A stretch of DNA of 53,879 nt. Source: an uncultured Bacteroidota bacterium. Its GTDB lineage: Bacteria > Bacteroidota > Bacteroidia > Bacteroidales > F082. The notes under the pieces were generated by a model that saw only the letters and a list, made by a program, of their open reading frames with translations, searched no databases and was not told the origin of the DNA. The DNA lies in assembly GCA_937912115.1 (NCBI GenBank), contig CALDOI010000009.1:1-53879 (forward strand), in the 5' to 3' direction. Each line of letters opens with the position of its first letter. The first letter of the stretch is position 1. Positions 16,937-26,231 of this stretch are shown here, piece by piece. Both the position numbers and the translations under genes were made by a program.

Positions 16937-16959
16937 TATTAATTAATGAATCTAGTTAT

Positions 16960-16967
16960 CAAAAATA
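16960..16967 (-). promoter_or_regulatory. Candidate -7 box for the LysM/PBP1 gene
   Basis: TATTTTTG on the minus strand, 24 bp upstream of the start at 16936. Confidence 0.38.
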
Positions 16968-17086
16968 AAAAACTAAGTCAAACCAATAACGAAAATTGAA
17001 TCAAAAGATGATTTGATTTTACTAATGAAGTATAATTACTAAATAATAATTAATTCTTTTTTATAAATACACCGAGTTAAATTGCA

Positions 17087-18616
17087 TTATTCCCATTCAA
17101 TCGTTGCAGGTGGTTTTGAACTAATATCATAAACAACTCTGTTAACTCCGCTCACCTTATTTATTATTTCGCTCGACACCTTCGACAGGTAATCATAAGG
17201 TAATTTAGACCAATCGGCAGTCATACCATCAGTTGATTCTACTGCTCTTAGTGCTACTACATTTTCATATGTTCTTTCGTCACCCATAACACCTACCGAC
17301 TGCACTGGCAATAGTATTGCAGCAGCTTGCCATACTTTACCATACAGTCCAAAGGTCTTCATATTTTGGATATAGATATGATCAACTTCCTGAAGAATTT
17401 TAACCCTTTCTCTAGTTACTTCTCCCAATACTCTTATGCCTAAACCAGGTCCGGGGAATGGGTGTCGATCAATAATAAGAGAAGGCATATTTAGAGCTCT
17501 TCCAATTCGACGAACCTCATCTTTAAACAGTGTATTTAGTGGCTCTACAATTTTAAGTTTCATAAAATCGGGCAAACCCCCAACATTATGATGTGATTTA
17601 ATAGTTGCTGAAGGTCCGTTAACTGATACAGATTCTATCACATCAGGATATATGGTTCCCTGAGCCAGCCATACAACATCTTCAATTAAATGTGATTCCT
17701 CATCAAAAACTTCTATAAAAGAATTCCCAATGGCTTTTCTTTTCTTTTCTGGTTCAGTAATTCCAATTAATGCGTCCAGAAATTTATCAGCAGCATTAAC
17801 TCCTTTAACATTAAGACCTAAATCTTGGTACGAATGCAGCACATCCTCAAACTCATTTTTACGAAGAAGGCCGTTATCAACAAAAATACAATACAGGTTT
17901 TTACCAATTGCCTGATGGAGTAATACCGCAGCAACAGATGAATCAACACCACCTGATAACCCAAGCACTACCTTATCATTACCTAGTTTATCTTTAAGTG
18001 ATTTGATTGTGGAATCAATAAATGAGTCAGGAGTCCATTTTTGGTGGCAACCGCAAATATCAACTAAAAAGTTTCTTAACAGGGCTTTACCTTCTGTAGT
18101 ATGATAAACCTCAGGATGAAACTGGATGCCATATGTATCTTCCTCTTCAATTTTAAAGCCGGCAACTCTAACGGTTTCAGTGCTTGTTGAAATTTTGAAA
18201 TTTTCAGGAACCTTAAGTATTGTGTCGCCGTGCGACATCCATACCTGACTGTTGTCGCTCATCCCAACTACCAATGTACAAGATTGATCGATGTAACTAA
18301 GGTTGGCTCGACCATACTCTCTTATTTCTGATGGAAGTACTTCACCGCCTCCCGATTGAGCTAAGAACTGTGCTCCATAACAAACTCCTAATAATGGTAA
18401 TTTGCCTTTTATCTTAGATAAATCAGGTATTGGAGCTTCGGCATCACGAACAGAGAATGGACTCCCCGATAGGATGACACCAACTACTTCTGATATATTT
18501 TCAGGAATTTTGTTGTATGGATGTATCTCGCAATAAACATTTAACTCTCTTACTTTGCGAGCAATAAGCTGTGTATATTGTGAACCGAAGTCTAAAATTA
18601 GGATGATTTCTTTCAT
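17087..18616 (-). CDS. guaA: GMP synthase (glutamine-hydrolysing)
   Basis: 509 aa, full length. Converts XMP to GMP. N-terminal class I glutamine amidotransferase with nucleophile C79 (GVCYGAQ) and H167/E169 (FHPEV). ATP-pyrophosphatase domain with the PP-loop SGGVDSS (221-227). C-terminal dimerisation domain ending in PPATIEWE, the standard terminus. The -7 box ends 5 bp before the ATG, so transcription probably starts at or very near the start codon and the mRNA may have almost no leader. Confidence 0.97.
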   Translation of the reverse strand: MKEIILILDFGSQYTQLIARKVRELNVYCEIHPYNKIPENISEVVGVILSGSPFSVRDAEAPIPDLSKIKGKLPLLGVCYGAQFLAQSGGGEVLPSEIREYGRANLSYIDQSCTLVVGMSDNSQVWMSHGDTILKVPENFKISTSTETVRVAGFKIEEEDTYGIQFHPEVYHTTEGKALLRNFLVDICGCHQKWTPDSFIDSTIKSLKDKLGNDKVVLGLSGGVDSSVAAVLLHQAIGKNLYCIFVDNGLLRKNEFEDVLHSYQDLGLNVKGVNAADKFLDALIGITEPEKKRKAIGNSFIEVFDEESHLIEDVVWLAQGTIYPDVIESVSVNGPSATIKSHHNVGGLPDFMKLKIVEPLNTLFKDEVRRIGRALNMPSLIIDRHPFPGPGLGIRVLGEVTRERVKILQEVDHIYIQNMKTFGLYGKVWQAAAILLPVQSVGVMGDERTYENVVALRAVESTDGMTADWSKLPYDYLSKVSSEIINKVSGVNRVVYDISSKPPATIEWE

Positions 18617-18620
18617 GGCG

Positions 18621-18628
18621 CAAAGTTA
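18621..18628 (-). promoter_or_regulatory. Candidate -7 box for guaA
   Basis: TAACTTTG on the minus strand, only 4 bases before the guaA ATG. Faces away from the box at 18648-18655. Confidence 0.42.
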
Positions 18629-18647
18629 AATAAGATTTATAATTTAG

Positions 18648-18655
18648 TACCTTTG
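18648..18655 (+). promoter_or_regulatory. Candidate -7 box for the 18702 gene
   Basis: TACCTTTG on the plus strand, 46 bp upstream of the ATG at 18702, divergent from the guaA box 19 bp away. Confidence 0.38.
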
Positions 18656-18701
18656 ATATGTTATTTAAATTTTATTTACAAACTGTTTAAGGATTATTAC
18701 A

Positions 18702-19193
18702 ATGGCAAAAAGAAAATCTCGAAGAAAAAGCACTAAAAACAACAGATCATTTACTATATTCTTTATCATAGTTATTATTATTGCAATATTATCCTTTGCA
18801 ATTACTTACTTCGTAACACAAAGCGATTCAGAGGCTCTGGTTGATGCTGCTAAAGTTGAGAAAGAAGTAACTACTCCAATGACGGTTATTCAAAAAAGTT
18901 CATTGGAAGGAACTTGGGCAAGTTATAATGATGGTGCCATGCTTACAATAATTGGTCTGACTTTTACAATAGAATTACCCAATGTTGAAGGTACGATAAT
19001 AGCTTCGGGAAAAATAGTTGTTAATGATAATATTATAACTTTCATCAACACTTCCGAAAAATCGGATTGCAATGTTAAACCAGGCATTTACAGTTTTTCG
19101 ATACAAGATGATAATGATTTAACATTTATGAAGGTAGAAGATAATTGTAAAAGTAGAATTGCTCAAATAGAAGCTAGTTGGTTTAAGGTTTAA
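18702..19193 (+). CDS. Unknown protein with one N-terminal membrane anchor
   Basis: 163 aa, not recognised. A strongly basic N terminus (MAKRKSRRKSTKNNR) precedes one membrane helix at about 17-40, giving an N-in topology with residues 45-163 outside the inner membrane. The outer domain has the alternating pattern of a small beta barrel (LEGTWASYNDGAMLTIIG, TFTIELPNVEGTIIASGKI) reminiscent of lipocalin-like folds. The two cysteines near 122 and 149 could form a disulfide. Divergent from guaA, single gene. Confidence 0.72.
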   Translation: MAKRKSRRKSTKNNRSFTIFFIIVIIIAILSFAITYFVTQSDSEALVDAAKVEKEVTTPMTVIQKSSLEGTWASYNDGAMLTIIGLTFTIELPNVEGTIIASGKIVVNDNIITFINTSEKSDCNVKPGIYSFSIQDDNDLTFMKVEDNCKSRIAQIEASWFKV

Positions 19194-19213
19194 CACTCAT
19201 CAAACCTAATAAT

Positions 19214-19627
19214 TTAATTACTTAATTCATCTAATTCAATTCCTGCTCTTTCCAGAAGATCAAGTCCATCGGTTATGCGATATTTACGCGAATACACAAC
19301 TCTGCTAATACCGGCTTGAATTATCAACTTTGCACATTCAATGCAAGGGGAATCAGTAATATATAGAGTTGCTCCCTGGCTACTATTATGTGATTTGGCA
19401 ACCTTAGTTATTGCATTGGCTTCTGCATGAAGCACATATGCTTTGGTGTCACCATTTTCATCTTCGCAAATATTTTCAAATCCAACAGGGGTTCCATTGT
19501 ACCCATCAGAAATAATCATTCTATCCTTAACAATTAATGCACCAACTTTTCGTCGGTGACAATATGAGTTTTCGGCCCAGACGTAAGCCATTTTAATATA
19601 ACTGCTATCGAATTTTTTATCCTTCAT
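19214..19627 (-). CDS. Deoxycytidylate (dCMP) deaminase
   Basis: 137 aa. Zinc-dependent deamination of dCMP to dUMP, feeding dTMP synthesis. Zinc ligands are H67 and C95/C98 (HAEAN and SPCIECAK), with E69 as the proton shuttle. The SYCHRRKVGALIVKD and GYNGTPVGFEN segments are typical of ComEB/dCMP deaminases and distinguish it from tRNA adenosine or cytidine deaminases. Transcribed after the S9 peptidase gene, 37 bp downstream. Confidence 0.92.
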   Translation of the reverse strand: MKDKKFDSSYIKMAYVWAENSYCHRRKVGALIVKDRMIISDGYNGTPVGFENICEDENGDTKAYVLHAEANAITKVAKSHNSSQGATLYITDSPCIECAKLIIQAGISRVVYSRKYRITDGLDLLERAGIELDELSN

Positions 19628-19664
19628 TTGGTTCTTCTCGTTTCAAACCGCAATAATACAGATT

Positions 19665-22466
19665 TTATTCAATCTCAAATCCATATGATTTCCCTTTATT
19701 AATTGCAGGGACACCTGTTTTCATCCACAAAGGCTCGGGAGCACCCTTTAAATAAAAATCAAAAAATTGCTGCATCCTTACCGTAAGATCTTTACAATCG
19801 GCTCTACGTTTCAAATTATGCGGCGCTCCATTATAAACCAACATCCATACTGGTTTATTAAGTCTGCGTAATGCATTAAACAACTCAATTCCCTGATACC
19901 AGGGAACTGCTCCATCCTCATCATTATGCATAATAAGTAGAGGGGTTTCAACCCTATCTGCTGAAAACAATGGTGAGTTTAGCATATATAGTGGGAGCTT
20001 ATCCCATAAATTTCCACCAATTCTACTTTGAGTATGCTCGTACTGGAAAGCCCTGCTCATTCCACTACCCCATCTTATTCCTCCATAGGCGCTGGTCATA
20101 TTACTTACCGGTGCTCCTGCCATTGCGGCTTTGTACATTTTAGTTTGGGTTACCAGATATGCAACCTGATATCCTCCCCAACTCTGACCTTGAATTCCAA
20201 GTCTGCTTCGATCAATATAGCTATAATCATCACATATTTTTTGAGTACCGCTTACAATGCAATCGAAAGCACTTGGCCCTGGATAACCATCAGTATAAAC
20301 AATATCAGGAATAAAAATCACATAATCATTGCTAACGTAATAACTAAAATTAATGACTGATCTAATTGGTTTTGGAGGATAATATGAATGTAACTGGTCA
20401 CTATATCTTTCATAAAAATATACCAGCATAGGATACTTTTTGTCAGGATTCATATTTTCGGGAGTATATAATAACCCCTGTAAACTATCTCCGTTAAAAC
20501 TTACCCAGTCAACAAGTTTAACATTCCCCCAACGATAATCAACCTGTTGTGGATTTGCATTGGTAATTTTTACGATATCATTAAAATTAACGTTGCTTGT
20601 GTATAAATCAGGAAAAACATTAAATGATTGTTTATTCCAAATTAATTGTTCTGCATTTTTTGCTTTATGAGGGTTTGAAAAATTAAAACTTTCCATAACC
20701 AGTTTTTTGGGGAAACCCTTATCTTTAATATTAATAGAATAGTACCCATCATCTTTGTTTAACTTGTTAAATGCTGATAACAATATGTTTTCAGGCAAAT
20801 ACTGGAGTTCTTTATCCAGCTTAACATACCTGAATCTAATTTTATTCTTTCTCCCAATACCTTTTGTAATAACTACTGGTATTTGTTTCCCGCTGGGATC
20901 AAATTGCCAAAGATCATAACTATCATATACAACTGGATATCCTTCTTTAGTCCATCCGACAAAGCCATATGGGTAGGCTTCGTTAGGTATATCATTAATT
21001 TCGTTATAAAAGTTTACACCCAAATCGGATGTAAGATTAATTGAATTACCACCTTTAATATTGTATGAGTTCCAAGAACTATCAGCTATATTATACCATA
21101 GTATATAATCCTGATTGGGAGATAAAACCACACTTGAAGCAACCTTAGTTAGCACAAGAGTTTTATGGCCGGTTTCCCGGTTAACTATATAAATATCCTG
21201 ATAACGACTGGCTTCCCATGATGTCATACGTTGATATGGATTATGATCAAAACCTAAGCTATATTTTTCTTCAGCCTTGGGATTAACACTAACCGATTTA
21301 ATTTTTTCGTCTGCTAGCTGAATTACTCTATCTTTTTTAGGAAAATATACCGCAGTATAAGATCTTTTCTGTTCCTGCTCCAACTGCTTTAGTTGTTGTG
21401 GTTGTAGTTGCACATCCTTCCAATTCCAGATATCTACACTTACTTTTTCATCTTCGGTAAGAGTATCTTTTAAGGCAGGGACAGGCTTTGGGACAGTTCC
21501 AAAATACAATTCTGATCCAGATTTGTTGAAATAAATTTTCCCGTTTTCACTAACCGACCAATTGCTTACAAGATTTGAAAAACTATCACCAGAAGCAAAC
21601 TTTAGTTTATTTTTGGGTACATCATAATAATACAACCCGAATGCTTTTTCCTTAATTGTATCAGTAGAAAAAGTAAATACAAATTGGTTACCCTGCTCAT
21701 CAATTTCAATATTTTCAGAATACCCGGGTTCATTCATTATTAATGAATATTTCTTATTGTTCGTATTATAGTAAGCAATCTGAATGGAGTCGATGCTATC
21801 TCCCATAACTCTTACAAAAGAACATAAGTTGCCATTTTTTGAAATAGCGTATTTAGTTACATTTTCAAATGAAACCGAATCGCCGGTAATGGGGTTTAGA
21901 ATAACTAATAATTCGCCTTTCTCTTTTTTCTTATCCTTTTTATTCGACTTCTTTTTAGGCACTAGTGTATCAGAAACTGTAGTGTCATTTTTTGCCGGTT
22001 TCATTTTTAAAGTAAATGCCAGCCAATCAGATTTATTTTCCGGAATCTTCAAGCTCAATAGGTTTGCATACTTCCTGATTTCACCCGTTGATACAATTAG
22101 TACTCCAAGCGAATCGATGGGTAATTTATCTTTTTTAACTTTTTTTAGCTTAGCTGAACGTATAGTATCAAATTGTGGTTTGATATTAAAAAATAATATA
22201 TTTGAATTAGATGACAAAACGGGCTTGTAACCTCGCTCTACGTAACTGAAGTTCTGATTTTGTACTTCATACAAAAACAAATTACCATCGCCTTCCTGTG
22301 GGTTAATTTCATATGTTACCCATTTCCCATCATTTGAAATAGAAGCATCGGATATGGACTTCCAGCCATCGTAAACAGAGTGATTTAAGGGCATTTTATC
22401 TTGAGCATCAAGCCTTGCAAAAAAAGATAATAGTATAACTACAAATAGAATTCGAGCAATATTCAT
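19665..22466 (-). CDS. Secreted S9 family prolyl oligopeptidase
   Basis: 933 aa. Signal peptide MNIARILFVVILLSFFARLDAQ. The long N-terminal part (about 25-640) is a beta-propeller with repeated WTYEINP, NKSGSELYFG and SPNQDYILWY strands, and a low-complexity Lys-rich insert near 175-185. The C-terminal alpha/beta hydrolase holds the catalytic triad S762 (GQSWGG), D851 (HNDEDGAVP) and H883 (NGAPHNLKR). Cleaves short peptides, probably in the periplasm for peptide nutrition. GQSWGG in place of the more usual GxSYGG is a common variant. No sorting domain is present. Confidence 0.92.
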   Translation of the reverse strand: MNIARILFVVILLSFFARLDAQDKMPLNHSVYDGWKSISDASISNDGKWVTYEINPQEGDGNLFLYEVQNQNFSYVERGYKPVLSSNSNILFFNIKPQFDTIRSAKLKKVKKDKLPIDSLGVLIVSTGEIRKYANLLSLKIPENKSDWLAFTLKMKPAKNDTTVSDTLVPKKKSNKKDKKKEKGELLVILNPITGDSVSFENVTKYAISKNGNLCSFVRVMGDSIDSIQIAYYNTNNKKYSLIMNEPGYSENIEIDEQGNQFVFTFSTDTIKEKAFGLYYYDVPKNKLKFASGDSFSNLVSNWSVSENGKIYFNKSGSELYFGTVPKPVPALKDTLTEDEKVSVDIWNWKDVQLQPQQLKQLEQEQKRSYTAVYFPKKDRVIQLADEKIKSVSVNPKAEEKYSLGFDHNPYQRMTSWEASRYQDIYIVNRETGHKTLVLTKVASSVVLSPNQDYILWYNIADSSWNSYNIKGGNSINLTSDLGVNFYNEINDIPNEAYPYGFVGWTKEGYPVVYDSYDLWQFDPSGKQIPVVITKGIGRKNKIRFRYVKLDKELQYLPENILLSAFNKLNKDDGYYSINIKDKGFPKKLVMESFNFSNPHKAKNAEQLIWNKQSFNVFPDLYTSNVNFNDIVKITNANPQQVDYRWGNVKLVDWVSFNGDSLQGLLYTPENMNPDKKYPMLVYFYERYSDQLHSYYPPKPIRSVINFSYYVSNDYVIFIPDIVYTDGYPGPSAFDCIVSGTQKICDDYSYIDRSRLGIQGQSWGGYQVAYLVTQTKMYKAAMAGAPVSNMTSAYGGIRWGSGMSRAFQYEHTQSRIGGNLWDKLPLYMLNSPLFSADRVETPLLIMHNDEDGAVPWYQGIELFNALRRLNKPVWMLVYNGAPHNLKRRADCKDLTVRMQQFFDFYLKGAPEPLWMKTGVPAINKGKSYGFEIE

Positions 22467-22493
22467 GTTAAAGTTTTTTGAGTATTAATGCCA

Positions 22494-22501
22494 CAAATTT
22501 A
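22494..22501 (-). promoter_or_regulatory. Candidate -7 box for the S9 peptidase gene
   Basis: TAAATTTG on the minus strand, 28 bp upstream of the start. Confidence 0.4.
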
Positions 22502-22705
22502 TCTTTTTTGCTCGTTGTACATATACTTTTTTAATCTACTTATGGATTTTAACAATTATGATATACAATAAAGTTACGGAGAGGGTAATATTTCTGCAAA
22601 CGTTATAATTAGCTCTACATCCACAATCACAAAGAAAATTCTGATATATAAGGTTAAGTTTAAGTTAATCTTTATTAAAAAAGTTTATTAATTTCTAAAG
22701 TGGAA

Positions 22706-22713
22706 TACTTTTG
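22706..22713 (+). promoter_or_regulatory. Candidate -7 box for the glycogen operon
   Basis: TACTTTTG on the plus strand, followed by CAAAAAG, about 204 bp before the first gene. A weaker assignment because of the distance. Confidence 0.3.
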
Positions 22714-22917
22714 CAAAAAGTAATTGAGCATCTAAATTGGTAAGTATTAATACAGATGATTAACTGTTAATTAAGTAATAGATACTTGATTTTTACTAGC
22801 AATGAAAATTTCAATGTTCAATTATTCGGAAAAAACCTGTAACTTTAAACTTTCTAAAATTCAAATTTAAAGTATAGTTATCATAGTTTATAACAACACA
22901 ATCAATAAGATAAATAG

Positions 22918-24864
22918 ATGAGTTATATAGATTTTAACAAAACCCAACTTATTAATTTAAAATACTCACTACATCGCGAGTTACTACGCACAAATCGTGC
23001 AGGAAGCTATGCCAGTACTACAATTATTACAACTAACACACGAAAATATCATGGGTTATTAGTTGCTCCTCAACCAAATATCGACGACAACAACCATGTA
23101 CTACTTTCAGAAATTGATGAAACTATCATAGCTAACAATTTTGAATTTCATGTTGGGATGCGCATGTATCCCGGTGGTGTTTACGAACCTAAAGGTCATA
23201 AATATTTAAAGGAATTTGTTTCTGACCCAAATCCAAGGCTGATCTACCGAATGGGTGGAATTGTATTTGTGAAGGAATACATATTTGCAGCAAACGAGGA
23301 TCGAATGTTCATCAAATACACTCTCGAAAAAGCATCACAAAAGGTAACATTCCGACTTAAACCATTTCTGGCATTCAGAAACGTACATGAACTCTCGAAG
23401 GCTAATGATAATGTAAACAAAGAGTTTAACGGTGAAAAAAACGGAGTTAGCTGGCAACTATACAATGGGTACTCAAGACTGTACATGCAATTTTCGAAAA
23501 AACCCGAATATGTTCATACACCCAATTGGTATTATGATATTGAATACATCAGAGAACGAAAACGGGGTTATGATAGCACTGAAGATTTATTTGTCCCTGG
23601 TTATTTTGATGTTAAACTTAAAGCAGGTGAATCAGTTATTATATCAGTAAGTTTAGAAGAAAAAAATCCATCAACACTTAAACGACAATGGACTTCAGAA
23701 GTAAAAAAGCGTACACCAAGAGATAATTTCGAGAACTGTCTTCTTAACTCAGCAGAAGAGTTTATTATTCGCAATAAAGGTAGAGCTGAGGTCGTTGCTG
23801 GATACCCATGGTTTGGGCGTTGGGGTCGAGATACATTTATTGCACTTCCCGGGCTAACATTAACACGAAACGATGTTAAGGCCTTTAAAGATGTAACAAA
23901 TACCATGTTGGGCGAATTGAAAAATGGCTTGTTTCCAAATGTTGGGAGTGGAGAAAAAGCTTCATACAACTCCGTTGATACTTCGTTATGGTTTATATGG
24001 GCATTGCAACAACTACATTTATACGGCGATAAAGACACCAACATATGGAAAGAGTATGGAGATCAGCTTAAACATGTTCTTGATAGTTTTAAAAATGGAA
24101 CACTCTTTAATATTAAAATGCACGACAATGGTCTGATATGGGCCGGAGAACCTGGCAAAGCTCTTACATGGATGGATGCAATTGTTGACGGAAATCCTGT
24201 AACACCACGAATTGGTTATGCTGTTGATATAAATGCGCTTTGGTATAACGGAGTTAGTTTTTGCCTCGAATTAGCCAAAAAGTCAGGCGACAATTCCTTT
24301 ATTGATAGCTGGGAAAAATGGCCTGAAATTATCAAATCATCATTCAACAATACTTTCTGGGATAAGAAAAAGGGCTACTTAGCAGATTATGTAAACGGTG
24401 ACTATAAAGATTGGTCGGTGCGACCAAATATGATTTTTGCCGCATCTCTGCCATATAGTCCACTAAAAGAAGATCAATCATTTAGCATAATAAATGTTGT
24501 TAAACGTGAATTACTTACTAGTAGAGGACTAAGAACTCTTGCTCCAAAAAATTCTGATTACAAAGGCATTTACATGGGCGACCAGAAAAATCGTGATAAG
24601 GCTTACCATCAGGGAACTGCATGGCCATGGCTCTTGGGAGCTTATGCAGAAGCTTATCTTAAAGTATTTGGGAAGTCGGGTGTGGATGCAATTATGGATA
24701 TCTATTCTAATTTTGAAGAAGAGATGTATGATAATGGAATAGGTACTATTTCAGAAGTTTATGATGGTGACCCACCACATAAAGCTGGTGGCGCAATATC
24801 ACAAGCATGGAGTGTTGCCGAATTATTAAGAATTAAATCAATGATAGATAATGCTGGTAATTAA
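22918..24864 (+). CDS. Glycogen debranching enzyme (amylo-alpha-1,6-glucosidase)
   Basis: 648 aa. Two domains: a beta-sandwich N-terminal domain (about 15-250, NRAGSYASTTIITTNTRKYHGLLVA) typical of the bacterial/archaeal debranching enzyme family, and a C-terminal (alpha/alpha)6 barrel (about 285-640) with GYPWFGRWGRDTFIALPG (295-312), WAGEPGKALTWMDA and YHQGTAWPWLLG. Hydrolyses alpha-1,6 branches of glycogen after phosphorylase action. No signal peptide, so cytoplasmic. First gene of an operon with a glycosyltransferase 36 bp downstream and a GH57 amylase 35 bp after that, the usual Bacteroidales alpha-glucan cluster. Confidence 0.93.
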   Translation: MSYIDFNKTQLINLKYSLHRELLRTNRAGSYASTTIITTNTRKYHGLLVAPQPNIDDNNHVLLSEIDETIIANNFEFHVGMRMYPGGVYEPKGHKYLKEFVSDPNPRLIYRMGGIVFVKEYIFAANEDRMFIKYTLEKASQKVTFRLKPFLAFRNVHELSKANDNVNKEFNGEKNGVSWQLYNGYSRLYMQFSKKPEYVHTPNWYYDIEYIRERKRGYDSTEDLFVPGYFDVKLKAGESVIISVSLEEKNPSTLKRQWTSEVKKRTPRDNFENCLLNSAEEFIIRNKGRAEVVAGYPWFGRWGRDTFIALPGLTLTRNDVKAFKDVTNTMLGELKNGLFPNVGSGEKASYNSVDTSLWFIWALQQLHLYGDKDTNIWKEYGDQLKHVLDSFKNGTLFNIKMHDNGLIWAGEPGKALTWMDAIVDGNPVTPRIGYAVDINALWYNGVSFCLELAKKSGDNSFIDSWEKWPEIIKSSFNNTFWDKKKGYLADYVNGDYKDWSVRPNMIFAASLPYSPLKEDQSFSIINVVKRELLTSRGLRTLAPKNSDYKGIYMGDQKNRDKAYHQGTAWPWLLGAYAEAYLKVFGKSGVDAIMDIYSNFEEEMYDNGIGTISEVYDGDPPHKAGGAISQAWSVAELLRIKSMIDNAGN

Positions 24865-24900
24865 TATGATAAACCACACTATTAATTTGAAATTATTACT

Positions 24901-26196
24901 ATGCGAATATTAATGTTTGGGTGGGAATTTCCACCACATATAACCGGAGGTTTGGGAACTGCTTGTTTTGGTCTTACAAAAGGTCTTGCCAAGCATGATG
25001 TTGATGTAATTTTTGTGGTTCCAAAAGCATATGGCGATGAAAGCCAAGAAGCTGTAAGATTAGTTAACGCCAGTGATGTTCCTTTCGATTTTAAAGATGA
25101 AAATTACAATGAATATTGGGATAGGATAAAATATCTTGAGATTGGCTCAAACATTGTTCCATATGTTGGTCCTGAAGAATTCACAACATTACTCGAGAAG
25201 CAGCAAAAAACAGGTGAAGAATACACAAGTAAAGTATTTTCAAGAGATTATAAATTTTCCGGTAAATATGGTGCAAATCTAATGGAAGAAATTTCCAGAT
25301 ATGCTCTTGTGGCTTCTGCTCTGGCTCTTAAAGAGGATTACGACATAATACATGCCCACGATTGGTTAACCTATCCTGCCGGAGTAGCTGCCAAAGAATC
25401 ATCAGGCAAACCTCTGGTTGTTCACATGCATGCCACCGAATTCGATCGCACTGGAGAAAATGTAAACACTATTGTTTACGCTATCGAAAAAGAAGGGATG
25501 GAAAAGGCCGACAGGGTAATTACTGTAAGTAATTTAACACGAAGAACAGTTATAGAAAAATATGGTATCGATCCTGGCAAAGTGATTACGGTGCACAATG
25601 CTGTTGATCAGGAAATGTTTTCTGAACTTGAAGAAGTAAAACGACATTTAAATGAAAAAATAGTAACCTTTCTTGGGCGAATAACTTTCCAGAAAGGTCC
25701 TGAATATTTTATTGAAGCAGCAAATAAGATACTTAAAAAAGATAAAAATGTGAGGTTCGTTATGGCAGGTTCGGGCGATATGCTTAATAAAATGATCAAG
25801 CGTGTTGCCAAATTACGAATTGCAGATAAATTTCATTTTACTGGATTTTTAAAGGGTGCTGAAATTGACCGGATGTTTGCCTTGAGCGATGTTTTTGTTA
25901 TGCCATCGGTGAGTGAACCATTTGGAATTGTGCCATTGGAAGCTATGCGGTCGAGCGTTCCAGTTGTAATTTCCAAACAATCAGGAGTTGCTGAAATTCT
26001 GGAGCATGCACTTAAAGTAGATTTTTGGGATGTGGATGCAATGGCTGATTCAATTTATGGATTATGCCATTACGAAGCAATTTCGAAGATGTTTAAAAAA
26101 TATGGCAAAAAAGAAGTGGAGAACCTTAAATGGGAAGACGCATCTTTAAAGATTAAAAATGTTTATACGCCCCTAATGCCATCAAATAAAGTATAA
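24901..26196 (+). CDS. Glycogen synthase-like glycosyltransferase
   Basis: 431 aa, GT-B fold. The N terminus MRILMFGWEFPPHITGGLG carries the GGLG loop shared by starch/glycogen synthases and GT4 enzymes. The C-terminal lobe has LGRITFQKGPEY, the nucleotide-sugar residues E339 and E347 in SEPFGIVPLEAM, and NAVDQ. It lies between the debranching enzyme and the GH57 amylase, so it very probably builds or extends alpha-1,4-glucan. No glgA of the E. coli type is visible here, and this type is known to serve that role in Bacteroidales clusters. Donor (ADP- or UDP-glucose) not determined. Confidence 0.9.
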   Translation: MRILMFGWEFPPHITGGLGTACFGLTKGLAKHDVDVIFVVPKAYGDESQEAVRLVNASDVPFDFKDENYNEYWDRIKYLEIGSNIVPYVGPEEFTTLLEKQQKTGEEYTSKVFSRDYKFSGKYGANLMEEISRYALVASALALKEDYDIIHAHDWLTYPAGVAAKESSGKPLVVHMHATEFDRTGENVNTIVYAIEKEGMEKADRVITVSNLTRRTVIEKYGIDPGKVITVHNAVDQEMFSELEEVKRHLNEKIVTFLGRITFQKGPEYFIEAANKILKKDKNVRFVMAGSGDMLNKMIKRVAKLRIADKFHFTGFLKGAEIDRMFALSDVFVMPSVSEPFGIVPLEAMRSSVPVVISKQSGVAEILEHALKVDFWDVDAMADSIYGLCHYEAISKMFKKYGKKEVENLKWEDASLKIKNVYTPLMPSNKV

Positions 26197-26231
26197 TTAT
26201 CAACTAATAACGCACACAATACTATTATAAT

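Larger units (their letters stand above)
22467..22917. other. Divergent intergenic region before the glycogen operon
   Basis: 451 bp, AT-rich, without a gene. It contains the S9 -7 box on the minus strand and a TACTTTTG box at 22706-22713 on the plus strand. The 200-bp leader between that box and the debranching enzyme ATG is unusually long for this window. I see no strong hairpin or riboswitch motif in it. Confidence 0.65.

Noticed and set aside
21784-22230. 148-codon open frame antisense to the S9 peptidase gene
   Set aside because: It lies wholly opposite a clear gene and shows no domain or signal. It reflects the low stop frequency opposite Lys/Ser-rich coding.
23601-24044. 147-codon open frame antisense to the debranching enzyme gene
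   Set aside because: It is a shadow of a well-supported gene with no recognisable product.
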